Assembly: GCA_036244855.1 (NCBI GenBank) | Contig: BQKZ01002541.1 | Span: 1-14,888, forward strand | Direction of reading: 5' to 3' | Length of the DNA: 14,888 nt | DNA from: Temnopleurus reevesii | Taxonomy: Eukaryota; Echinodermata; Echinoidea; Temnopleuroida; Temnopleuridae | Shown: one piece after another, positions 1 through 7,989 of the stretch | Numbering within the stretch: the stretch's first letter is position 1 | Layout: every line of letters starts with the position of its first letter | Notes under the pieces: model-generated | What the model was told of the DNA's origin: nothing | The model's database searches: none | What the model saw: only the letters and a program-made list of their open reading frames with translations | Program-made: the position numbers and the translations under genes

Positions 1-230
1 AGATCGGATCATGTGACTGATGGGTAGTTGTGTTAGATCGGATCATGTGACTGATGGGTAGTTTTGTTAGATCAGATCATGTGACCGATGGCTAGTTGTG
101 TTAGATCGGATCATGCGACCGATGGCTAGTTGTGTTAGATCGGATCATGTGTCCGATGGCTAGTTGTGTTAGATCGGGTCATGTGACTGATGGGCTTGTT
201 GTGTCAGATCGGGACATTGACTTATTGTTG
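1..230. repeat. 34-bp tandem repeat array
   Basis: Six consecutive units start at 1, 35, 69, 103, 137 and 171, followed by a decayed partial unit from 206. Each unit begins agatcggatcatgtga and ends gttgtgtt. Units differ by one to a few substitutions, and the sixth is 35 bp. There are no unique spacers, so this is a minisatellite and not a CRISPR array. It begins at base 1 of the window and probably continues to the left. Confidence 0.93.
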
Positions 231-953
231 AAGTTCTTTTATTAGACCTAGCACGCTTGAGCATTTATTTGGACGTATGTACTGCTGGATTTCGTGCAAT
301 TGTATTGTTCCTTCACTGGTAGGGCTACTATAGTTCCTCGATTTTGCCATTTGTCACCATCCGTCACCATCCGATCTGTGACGTTTCACCAACTTGCCTT
401 TTTGCAAGAGTTATATCCAACCGGATTGTCCATGACGTAGAATATGAGATAAGCGCTTATCACATTCTTCCCGTCGCGGATATCTCTCGATTTTAGCATG
501 TTTAGGGTTATTTCGTGATCGTGAATAACTTCATGGTGTCAAAATATCACTAATTTCTTTATCACAAAACTGTTGATTTATTTTCATTTGTTCTATATGG
601 CGTTACTTCCTCGCACTCGTTTCATGGTACCCCATGTAATATTGTCATTAACAATTTGATAGCCCGGGAAGTAGTATAACACATAAGTTTTATATCATGC
701 AGAGTGTTCATACTTAATCTTAACAATATTTATGATAGCATTGGAGTTGTTACCCTAGGTTGAGTCTTTGGAGTATTTGTCCTGTCGTTTACGACCCGGT
801 CTAAGACACCCATGCATGCCAGGAGCTACCAAAACCAAAATAGGAGAAGGAACGGACTCTGGTGTCTCCTACTTGCCTTTTGTACCGCCAGGGAGGTGCA
901 CATCCCTGGTATTGGGGAATTCTCTCTGTTCAGCTTTTCAAGAAATTCAAAGG
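231..953. other. Unannotated stretch with no recognised gene
   Basis: I see no convincing coding exon or complete repeat here. Minor items are a perfect 14-bp palindrome (448-461, GATAAGCGCTTATC), a repeated gtcaccatccg motif near 353-372, and a near-perfect 22-bp palindrome at 888-909 whose halves are ccagggaggtg and cacatccctgg. The short overlapping plus-strand ORFs around 768-1153 run into the transposon that starts at 954, and their products resemble nothing I know. Confidence 0.5.
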
Positions 954-1679
954 CGGTGTTTCACCAAGATAAAAAAAAGATAAAGGCTTTAAGAACGGCT
1001 TTAAGATCAAATGGAATCTGTATTTCGGCAAAATCATTCATAATGTTATACGTGTATTCAGCACAAGTCGTTCTTAAAGGGGAATTACACCCAGACATTA
1101 TTTTGCAGTCAGTAAATGAGGGAAAATATGATGAAAAAACTCTGAAAATTTGAGCAAAATCGGACTATCCGTTCAAAAGTTATAATTTTCAAAGTTTTGA
1201 TTTACTCCCCTCATTGGCTCCTTAAATTGGCAAACGTACAGGCACAAACTGGCTGCCAACATGGAGAACTCTCCATTCACTTTGTACACAAATTTTCCTC
1301 TTTTTCCAGAAAAGCATACAACAATTTTTTTTTTTCCGGTGAAATATATTATAGCCACATCAATTCTGCAAGCATTCCAGAATGGTGTCGATTCCTCATT
1401 TGAAATATGATATTGATCCAATTTCAATAAATTTATATACAAAGTGAATGAGGAGTTCTCCATGTATGACATCACAGATTATGCTAATTGGCTATACGTT
1501 GCCAATTCAAGGATGTCCAGCACATGTGGAAATGATAACGTTGAAAAATTCATAACTTTTGAACGGATTATCCGATTTTGCTCAAATTTTCAGTTTGTTC
1601 ATCCTATTTTTCTTCATTATACTGACTATGTCTGGGTGTAATTCCCTTTTAAAGTCTTTTGTAACTTGGTGAAACACCG
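954..1679. mobile_element. MITE with GGTGTTTCACCAAG ends, split by a nested element
   Basis: The left end CGGTGTTTCACCAAG (954-968) is mirrored by CTTGGTGAAACACCG at 1665-1679. The right-hand copy is separated from the left by a 571-bp element inserted at 1078-1648. Removing that insertion and one TTAA leaves about 150 bp. This is close in size and layout to the uninterrupted relatives at 9254-9424 (171 bp) and 13591-13762 (172 bp). Those copies also have a right half with the motif gtcgttcttaaagt followed by the terminal box. It has no coding capacity. The superfamily is unknown because I cannot define its own target-site duplication. Confidence 0.8.
1078..1648. mobile_element. Non-autonomous TTAA-flanked element with very long inverted repeats
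   Basis: TTAA sits immediately outside both ends (1074-1077 and 1649-1652). The ends are AGGGGAATTACACCC and its inverse GGGTGTAATTCCCTT. The inverted similarity continues inward for roughly 200 bp. For example, tgaaaatttgagcaaaatcg (about 1143) mirrors cgattttgctcaaattttca (about 1573), and atggagaactctccattc (about 1260) mirrors gaatgaggagttctccat (about 1446). No transposase is encoded, and the short ORFs on both strands are by-products of the palindrome. A TTAA target is typical of piggyBac-like elements and also of some other superfamilies, such as Kolobok and Sola3, so the superfamily assignment is tentative. The empty site can be read from related uninterrupted MITEs in this window. 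Confidence 0.85.
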
Positions 1680-1682
1680 ACC

Positions 1683-1835
1683 ATGTTCATTTTTCATGAA
1701 GCTGTTTGTAGATATACGCACCACTGGCGACCATTTCCTCCACTCAGTTGCTCGAATCTCACAGGCACAAACACAAGCAAAGGGGTCATCATTCGTGCGT
1801 ACCTCTAGGAACAGCTTCATCCCTGTTCATGAAAC
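1683..1835. mobile_element. Palindromic MITE-like element
   Basis: Arms of about 25 bp form an inverted repeat. The left arm (1697-1721) starts tgaagctgtttgtagata, and the right arm (1795-1819) ends aggaacagcttca. Flanking cat-gttcat and gttcatg motifs (near 1683 and 1824) extend the symmetry outward. The motif TTCATGAAGCTGTT resembles the end of the element at 13951-14126 (TTCATAAAGCTGTT), which suggests a shared superfamily. It directly abuts the element ending at 1679. No target duplication could be defined. Confidence 0.6.
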
Positions 1836-1846
1836 AAACGCCGATA

Positions 1847-2163
1847 GGTGATGTTTCACCGAGGTAAGAAAGATTTAAAGAACGACCTTAAGAACGACTG
1901 GTATCCATTCTTGATTTGTAATATTACATGTATTCAGTTCAAGAACCGATATCAGTCGTTCTTAAAGTCGTTCATAAAGTCTTTCTTATCGAACGACTGG
2001 TATCCATTCTTGATTTGTAATATTACATGTATTCAGTGCAAGAACCGATATCAGTCGTTCTTATAGTCGTTCATAAAGTCTTTCTTATCGAACGACTGGT
2101 ATCAGTTCTTGCGCCTAATGATTGATAAATGTGCGAGTATTCAGCACAAGACCTGATACTAGC
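1847..2163. mobile_element. MITE with tandemly amplified hairpin interior; right terminus missing
   Basis: It starts with a variant terminal box, ATGTTTCACCGAGGTAAG, then the family interior (agaacgac, ctggtat). Where the terminal TTGGTGAAACACC should follow ctttcttatc, the sequence instead restarts at gaacgactgg. Two units of 99 bp (1892-1990 and 1991-2089) differ at only two positions. A third, diverged partial unit runs from 2090 to about 2163. Each unit is itself a hairpin (gaacgactggtatc against gatatcagtcgttc). The near-identity of the two units points to recent duplication. Confidence 0.75.
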
Positions 2164-2264
2164 CATTCTTTGCAAGTATTTTTGCATATAATATATGTAA
2201 AAATACTTGCAAAGAATGACACATTTTACTTACAAATATATTATATGTGTAAATAAAATGTGTC
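2164..2264. repeat. Two back-to-back palindromes
   Basis: The first palindrome spans 2164-2218, with arms starting cattctttgcaagtattttt and about one mismatch in 25 bp. The second spans 2218-2264, with arms gacacatttta and taaaatgtgtc plus interior similarity. They share the G at 2218. Both are AT-rich and would extrude readily as cruciforms. They may be ends of decayed foldback elements, but no target duplication is visible. Confidence 0.8.
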
Positions 2265-2269
2265 AGCAT

Positions 2270-2880
2270 GTACTCTGCTAATATTAGGGAACCAACTGTC
2301 CAGGATATCTCATGAGTAGGAGTTGCCATCTTACCAGCGTGTTGCTCGTGGATTTTGTAACCTGAACGAACCATACACCGCATTGTCAGTGAGCCACTAT
2401 GATCTTGATTGATTCCATGGATGCATGCTTGATGATATTCCAATCTAACTACTCGTAGCATGTCAGTGTCTTCTAGCAGTTTCCATGAAGATCTACTGGC
2501 TCGTAACGGAAGGGAGACATTCTGCAAAGGTTCACCTAAGATTGTTCGTGTTCCCTCGTCAAGGGGATCGAGAATTTCCCCGCTAACTAAACAGACATGC
2601 ACAACTGGATACTCGTCCTCCTGGCCAATCACACTGGAGTAGTCTCCCATGTGTAAGTTTGTAGGAACAGTCATTCTATGGTGTCTTCCCCATGATCAAC
2701 AGAGACTGCCATGTAACATATTCCCATTTCCTTGGGACAGATGAGGACATTGCTGATGACTCCGTCTGGAACTCAGAATTTGATTTCTTGAACATCACTT
2801 CGGATGCAGGTGGAAATCCATCAATGACATGCTGCACACTTACTAACCACACTCGACGGAGGATCAAAGATGTCAACCAG
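2270..2880 (-). other. Possible decayed coding sequence, unidentified
   Basis: Minus-strand reading gives two adjacent open stretches in different frames. One runs from about 2876 to 2676 and contains residues such as RKWEYVTWQSLL. The other runs from about 2674 to 2270 and contains DEYPVVHVCLVSGEILDPLD and a later TMRCMVRSGYKIHEQ. Their composition is less biased than the surrounding AT-rich ORFs and looks protein-like. They are separated by a stop or frame change near 2676. I recognise no domain. There is no clear start codon context, and splice sites were not established. The 3' end of the second frame runs into the palindromes at 2164-2264 and is not credible past about 2270. It could be a pseudogene, or an exon fragment of a fast-evolving gene. 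It could also be chance. Confidence 0.25.
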
Positions 2881-3113
2881 TGTAGATTTCTTTACTTTTG
2901 TTCATTCTCCAGAAATGCAGAACTTGGTACTTTCCATATCTCGTTACAAGGGGACATGCCTAGCAAGACATGCAGACATGTTCAAATTTTGTTGGAAATA
3001 ATTCCACCCATTCTCAACAATGTACACATGTATCTGTTTTGAGCATCACTTCGGGCACAGATGAACATCCATGCTTACTAACAACACTGGAAGAGGGACA
3101 AAAGATTCCAGTG
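2791..3113. repeat. Weakly conserved duplicated module
   Basis: The sequence around 2791-2882 (gaacatcacttcggatgcag, then cttactaaccacactcga) recurs in shortened form at 3039-3113 (gagcatcacttcgggcacag, then cttactaacaacactgga). Both copies end with caaagat or aaagatt before a ccagtg motif. The second copy lacks about 15-20 bases relative to the first. On the minus strand both copies encode a similar short string (SSVVSK), so the duplication may have been of coding sequence. Confidence 0.5.
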
Positions 3114-3175
3114 AAGATTATTTTTTGTGGGGGGAGGGGGGATTTGGGTGATCCTTATTGTAGTTCTTGGTGCAT

Positions 3176-3345
3176 TATTACGGAGCTTTAGCAAAGAATA
3201 CGGTAAGGCCGAGCAGGACGTTATTTCTCAAGCGCGGGATAATCTAGCGGGCCGCTAAGGTTGAGAACGACCGCTAGATCATCCCGCGCTTGAGAAATAA
3301 CGTCCTGATCGGCCCTACCGTATTCTTTGCTAAAGCTTCGTAATA
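3176..3345. mobile_element. 170-bp hairpin element with 75-bp arms
   Basis: The left arm (3176-3250) and right arm (3271-3345) are reverse complements at 71 of 75 positions by my count, around a 20-nt loop. The arms begin TATTACGGAGCTTTAGCAAA. The loop contains gccgcta, which can also pair with the end of the left arm (tagcgg). Size and structure suggest a MITE or foldback element. No target-site duplication is evident in the flanks. The minus-strand ORFs running through it are palindrome by-products. Confidence 0.85.
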
Positions 3346-3570
3346 TCTTTTTAGGAGAGGATCGGACATACCTGCAGACCTGAAAATGATTATGTACTGG
3401 CAAGTAAGGATGGCAAAATATTTAGCCAACTCTGAATGATCGAATGTCATTTGCAAATTAATAAGCTGAAAAATGGCATTGTACATAGTTGATCAATAAA
3501 AAGTGTACACTTTTGAAACGTATGTCGAAATTGCATTTTAAACTATCATCAAAAGATAATCAGGTTTGTA

Positions 3571-3963
3571 TATAACACGATATAAACTATTTCCGAAAAG
3601 TTAAGTGGGACACAAACAATAAAACCGTATGCCATGTATTCAACTGTGCGGACATAACAATCGCAAGCCGGTTCCGATTTAGTTCAGATTATAAACGATC
3701 TCTTTTCTTTCCATTGCTTCAAGACTGAAAAAGGGCGCGACCCCGAGAATTCACAGGCGACGAACAAATCTCAGACCCAACATTCTCGCGTTCTATACGA
3801 ATATATGATGACGCCATCTATCGGTTGTGCTCGTATACCACTGGGGCAGAGCAATTATGAAACTGTTCAGAATCTGAACTAGTTCCGATTGGAAGAGCAT
3901 TACAGAGGACCATTGAATTCGCGTTCGACTTAATTTTTCGAAAATAGTCTATATCGTGTTATA
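3571..3963. mobile_element. TA-target MITE carrying a nested insertion
   Basis: The left end TATAACACGATATAAACTAT is mirrored by ATAGTCTATATCGTGTTATA at the right end, with similarity running about 38 bp inward. The ends are compatible with a TA target. Subtracting the nested element and one 9-bp duplication leaves about 182 bp. That matches the uninterrupted copy at 12041-12217 (177 bp), which lies in the opposite relative orientation. The internal motif cgaacgc-aattcaatg is shared by both copies. No coding capacity. Confidence 0.85.
3680..3881. mobile_element. Nested 202-bp element with a perfect 9-bp target duplication
   Basis: The direct repeat GTTCCGATT occurs immediately on both sides (3671-3679 and 3882-3890). 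The element begins TAGTTCAGATT and ends AATCTGAACTA, an 11-bp perfect inverted repeat. A second copy of about 198 bp lies at 12229-12426 in inverse orientation with its own 9-bp duplication. Shared interior landmarks include the ccatctatcggt block and the gcgaccccgagaatt block. Nine-bp duplications are characteristic of Mutator-like (MULE) transposons. The superfamily is inferred from that length only, since no transposase is present. Confidence 0.88.
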
Positions 3964-4008
3964 GAAACAATAATACAAAAAAATCGTTCATCTTTGCGTG
4001 AACACTAA

Positions 4009-4321
4009 GGCCCGTATTCCGATAGCGAGGTTTAAGTTAACACTGGTCTAAATCTGTGGTTTAAGTATGGATAGCCAAAAGTGCCAAAATTTTATTTACA
4101 ATGAATAATTCGTATGTTAACTGCTTTCTTTTCCCTATGCTCTAATAATGTAGAAAAGTATTGAAGTTTTTATTCCGAGACAGTTTTAAATAATATGAGT
4201 GCCAAATGGGCTGGTAAATTAAACATCGACTATTATAGATTCAAGTCTCTTTTCGCTTCCCATACTTAAACCACATATTTAGACCAGGGTTAACTTAAAC
4301 CTCGCTATCGGAATACGGGCC
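4009..4321. mobile_element. 313-bp MITE with nearly identical 62-bp terminal inverted repeats
   Basis: The arms 4009-4070 and 4260-4321 are reverse complements with only two mismatches in 62 bp by my count. They begin GGCCCGTATTCCGATAGCGA and include the motif aggtttaagttaac. Weaker symmetry continues past the arms (gccaaaag against cttttcgc). The interior is AT-rich and non-coding. The high arm identity suggests a young insertion or ongoing arm homogenisation. I could not find a convincing target duplication in the flanks (cactaa and caactg). Confidence 0.88.
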
Positions 4322-4449
4322 CAACTGTTTATGTCCAGGGCACAGCTGGGCCGCAGCTGGGTGTCACAAATGTCTTGCGCCTAAATGCACTTGAGGCGAT
4401 CTCGCAGAACTCGTCAGAACAATTAGTCTCATCCAAAGAAGTTTCTCTT

Positions 4450-4694
4450 ATAATAATAAATAATAATGTCTTATTTACCCAGGGTAGCCACATTCAGCTG
4501 TAAGTTAGCTGCTCTTCCAGCGGGCCCTGCATAACAAAAAGTTATTATTACCCTTCTCCTTTCTTAAATGCCGAGCGCCTGGCAAGAAGGCAGATGGTCC
4601 CATTTTATAGGTCTTTGGTATGACCCGGCCGGGGATCGAACCCTCGACCTTCCGTTCATGGGGCAAACGCTCTACCACTGAGCCACACATGACC
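4450..4694 (-). mobile_element. tRNA-derived SINE (minus strand)
   Basis: Read on the minus strand, the head is tRNA-like, with an RNA polymerase III A box TGGCTCAGTGG (4675-4685) and a B box GGTTCGATCCC (4632-4642). The head is followed by a roughly 130-bp body and a tail of ATT/TTA repeats (4450-4466). The acceptor and anticodon stems are degenerate, so this is a retroposed SINE and not a working tRNA gene. A short minus-strand ORF through it is not a gene. The target duplication was not found. Confidence 0.85.
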
Positions 4695-4804
4695 AGGAAT
4701 TAATGCTAATTTCTGTGATTTTGTCAGAACGTCTTCCAAGTTTTATTGATCTTATTCAATTATGAGTTACTGGGAATTTACTCATTCATGCGTTGATGAG
4801 AATA

Positions 4805-5027
4805 GGCGGGTTTACTAATAGATGCAAATTTTATGCATACCTCTAACACAAAGGTTGTTCTTGACAACCAGAAAGCTTGCCCGAGGCTTGCCCGACATAG
4901 CAACAAGTAATGTATGCAAACTGGATTCCAGTTATTGTAGTCTTATTGTTATCGAACGGGCTATGGATAACCACGTAACTACGTTAAACGCACATAAATT
5001 TGAATATAAATTATAAGTAAACCCGCC
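4805..5027. mobile_element. TA-flanked MITE, copy 1
   Basis: It is flanked by TA on both sides (4803-4804 and 5028-5029). The termini GGCGGGTTTACT and AGTAAACCCGCC form a perfect inverted repeat that extends into the flanking AATA and TATT. Copy 2 lies at 6625-6842 in the same orientation. Shared blocks are gttcttgacaacc, aaagcttgccc, tgcccgacata and cataaatttgaatat. A TA duplication is typical of Tc1/mariner-type elements, which is an inference from the ends only. Confidence 0.83.
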
Positions 5028-5029
5028 TA

Positions 5030-5656
5030 TTGATTAATTCCGTTACTAATAGATCTCCATTTTACGAATTATCGATATCAAAACACATTTTTTCAAAAAC
5101 CTTTTTAAGCAACCTAGCCAAAGCTCGTTTTATGATGAAAATTATGATTTTTAATGCAGTTCATTACACTCCCGTCTCTTTATCGTGTCTTAATGAAATT
5201 GAATTATATTACATGAAATGTACATTGTATCTTAAGAAGAATGTGTTATATTTTGTTTGCTTATTTAGAATTGGATACAAAAAGTGTTGTCTCCATTGAT
5301 TTGTCCATAGTGTCCACAATTTTCCCATTTTTAAAAAAATAAATTTGCTTTATTTAATTCAGCGAGGATCGAATTTTTCACATCTTATTACTTTTTGTTC
5401 AATTACTACGTAATTATTCATATAACCATCTTATCAACGTTTATATCTTTACTTTGATATGCAGAATCGTGGCTGTATAGCAATATTTGACATGGCTCTA
5501 CTTTACCGTTTACTCCAATTATTTATTTTCATTAAATTGTTAAATGTGCAGAATGCATAATGCGTCTGCTCTTATTGCCCTGTTATTCGTGTCGATGTGC
5601 TCTTAATATGATATTTCATTAGCTCTTATTCATCGTTTGATGTAATTAGATTATGG
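5030..5656. other. AT-rich unannotated stretch
   Basis: No gene or repeat is recognised. An 89-codon open frame at 5030-5299 is low-complexity and AT-driven, with no homology I can name and no splice context, so I do not call it. Short A and T runs occur near 5330-5345. Confidence 0.5.
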
Positions 5657-5826
5657 GGTGTTGTTCAAAAGCTGCAATAAATCACAAGTTGCAGTTGATC
5701 GGAACGTGCCAAAGAAAATCATTGTTTTATGCGCGTTTTGTTAAATGCTCATACCGTGCGCGAATGAAAATGCGCGTTACAATTTGCAAAGATGCAGTTG
5801 ATTTGCAGTCGATTTTGAACAACACC
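5657..5826. mobile_element. 170-bp palindromic MITE with GGTGTTGTTCAAAA ends
   Basis: The left end GGTGTTGTTCAAAA (5657-5670) is mirrored exactly by TTTTGAACAACACC (5813-5826). Symmetry continues imperfectly inward (ctgcaataaatcacaagttgcag against gatgcagttgatttgcag). The open frame spanning it (5653-5844) is a by-product. Its length and its G-rich start followed by TGTT and a short A run recall the GGTGTTTCA families elsewhere in the window, but that relationship is speculative. Confidence 0.72.
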
Positions 5827-6622
5827 GTTACATTGCACATTTAAAAAGAAGTGTAAACGGCGTTTTTCTGTTGGCCGTATCTACACTGCGCTATGCAGGG
5901 TTGCACTAAAACGGGGGCAGAATGTGCTTCAAAAATTTGCTGACAAGCAAGGGGGAAAAAAGGAAAAAGGGCATTATCACAAAATATTGCGCCCATTTAC
6001 TTTATTTATAACAAAATACGGGGCCGCACGCCCCGTCCCCTCTCCATTTCTGCCCACACCCTTGGATACTCGTGGTATTTTAACTTACGACATTATTACA
6101 GGGTATATTTATATAAATATGCATGCTCATATTCACATTTACTAATAATTAACTTACAACACAAAAGAATAGACCAATTTCGCGATGTATTCAAATTTAT
6201 TCCTGTTTGCCCCAAAACGAACTGCATATTCAACTGTCAACAAATAATCATGATAATGAGGGTACAATAGTAAGAATGATACTTGCATACATTAACGTTG
6301 CTGGGTTAGACAAAATTTAGCTCGAACAACCACCACTGCATGTTATCCACTACCCTTATATTGGAATACGATTATTTCATATCGGGTGAAGAAATAGTTT
6401 GTCATTGTTCGTTTAACGATGAATTTAACATGCATAGAATTACAATACATTACGAAAGGGGGGTATTAAATATGTATTCTATCAAACGTTTTATTACAAA
6501 GCCACGTAATCTAATTTAGATGTATAACATGATCAAATTAGTCTTTGCTGCTCTATTTGTATTTTCATTTGTATTGATTGCCTATTTTATTCTAAGAAAT
6601 ATAATCTCCGTGTTACTACATA
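5827..6622. other. Unannotated stretch
   Basis: No supported gene or element. It contains a purine-rich patch (about 5949-5970) and a short GC-rich segment with the symmetric motif cggggccgcacgccccg (about 6018-6034). The open frame at 5924-6145 spans these and has no recognisable product. Confidence 0.45.
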
Positions 6623-6624
6623 TA

Positions 6625-6842
6625 GGCAGGTTTACAAATGGTGCAGATTTTATTCGTATTCTATAAACCAATGTTCTTGACAACCCAAAAGCTTGCCCTA
6701 TACCTGCCCGACATAACAGCAAGTAACCTATTCAAACCGAATTCTAACTTTTTTAGTTCACTTGTTACTAGAAAAACCAAGAAACAAAACTTCATCCGTT
6801 TGCAAGAAACTACATAAATTTGAATATATCAGTAAACTCGCC
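6625..6842. mobile_element. TA-flanked MITE, copy 2
   Basis: It is flanked by TA (6623-6624 and 6843-6844). The termini GGCAGGTTTACA and AGTAAACTCGCC are slightly decayed relative to copy 1 at 4805-5027. The interior aligns in the same orientation (gttcttgacaaccc, aaagcttgccc, cctgcccgacataaca, acataaatttgaatat). Divergence between copies and between ends suggests an older family than those at 9254 or 4009. Confidence 0.8.
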
Positions 6843-6844
6843 TA

Positions 6845-7985
6845 TTAATTATAGAATGCATGATTATTTGCAATAAAAACACTTTAAGTAAATGAAGGTT
6901 GTGCTCTTTTTTACATTAGCAACTTAACTCAATTTTTTATATGTATGGTTTATGTCATAAATTATTTTCGCCAGCTCAGCATATTTTCTTTTTGCTTTTC
7001 ATTATAGAGAATTCATATATGTTCAGGGCTTACTCCATTGCTTTATTAGCAAGTTGTGTAATAATTCAAGTCTTGATGATTTTTAAAAAAATTTGTTCCA
7101 ATACCAATATCCCATTTTACTCGCATTCTGTACGTACCAAACTCCAAATGAGTTATAACCGAAAGTAAAGTTGATTAATGATACATTTGTGCTGTCACAT
7201 ATATCTTGTATAACCAACTTCAGTTAATTATTTGTATTTACATATTTATTCGAATATATTTTTTGTTACAAACTTCAAAAAATTGCAATCAGGATTTCAT
7301 ATATATGTCTATAAATATAATAATAAATAGACGGAAAATAATGACTCGGGTTCATCACTTTATGTATCCACTACTTGGAGTTTCACGCTGGCACTATATC
7401 ATGACTTATTGATCCTGATAATTATATTTGTAGAAGTAGAAGTAGAAGGATCGTCAGGTGGAAAAAATATCTATGTATGAATCTATAGATATATATATAT
7501 ATATATTGCTTTATCCTCTTTTTGTACTGAACAAATGTAGTCTTGTTACACTTTCATTACAGTATTTGACAGTATTTGACAGAGGTACTACTACTACTAT
7601 CTTCTACTACAACTTCCATAGTCTTCTACTGCTTTCACCCTTTCAATCTGTTATTCTATTTCCTTAACTCAACCACTTGCAACCTTTCAGGTAAAATTCT
7701 CATTGCTCCAATGCTATTGTACTAAATATTATTCATCTTTTTTCAGATATAAAATGAATAACCATGCGTCATACTAACCTCATTACAGGAATAATCTACC
7801 AATGCCGCTGTAACTTACTTTTATCACATTTCTTTAGTCGTCTCATTTCTCTAGAAATAGTTATTCCACTCACGTTTATACCCTTCACCACCTTGAGAAT
7901 GTAAACTTTTTGCTGTATAGTCTCCTCTAGTTCTTGTAAAATTAGTTTTACGACATCTGTAGTATTAATTACCGCTCTATATAAT
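6845..7985. other. AT-rich unannotated stretch with simple repeats
   Basis: No gene is supported. Simple-sequence items are three gtagaa units (about 7431-7448), an (AT)n run (about 7489-7506), a duplicated cagtatttga motif (about 7561-7580) and an actact/ctactac patch (about 7588-7610). The small open frames at 6941-7168, 7206-7412 and 7458-7667 are what AT-rich DNA yields by chance. Confidence 0.5.
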
Positions 7986-7989
7986 AGTC

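Noticed and set aside
1..230. Possible CRISPR array from regular 34-bp periodicity
   Set aside because: Whole units are repeated with no variable spacers, and the setting is metazoan. It is a tandem minisatellite.
768..1153. Two overlapping plus-strand frames (71 and 113 codons)
   Set aside because: They run into two nested transposons and have no recognisable homology.
1173..1851. Short open frames on both strands with similar sequences (for example MKLF and RNSF peptides)
   Set aside because: They are the two arms of palindromic transposons read on opposite strands.
4621..4694. Functional tRNA gene on the minus strand
   Set aside because: A and B boxes are good, but the acceptor and anticodon stems do not pair, and a SINE body and ATT tail follow.
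5030..5299. 89-codon AT-rich open frame
   Set aside because: Composition explains it, and no motif, signal or splice context supports it.
6941..7667. Three small hydrophobic open frames
   Set aside because: AT-rich DNA gives Phe, Ile and Tyr-rich chance ORFs. No conserved signature or transcript structure is seen.
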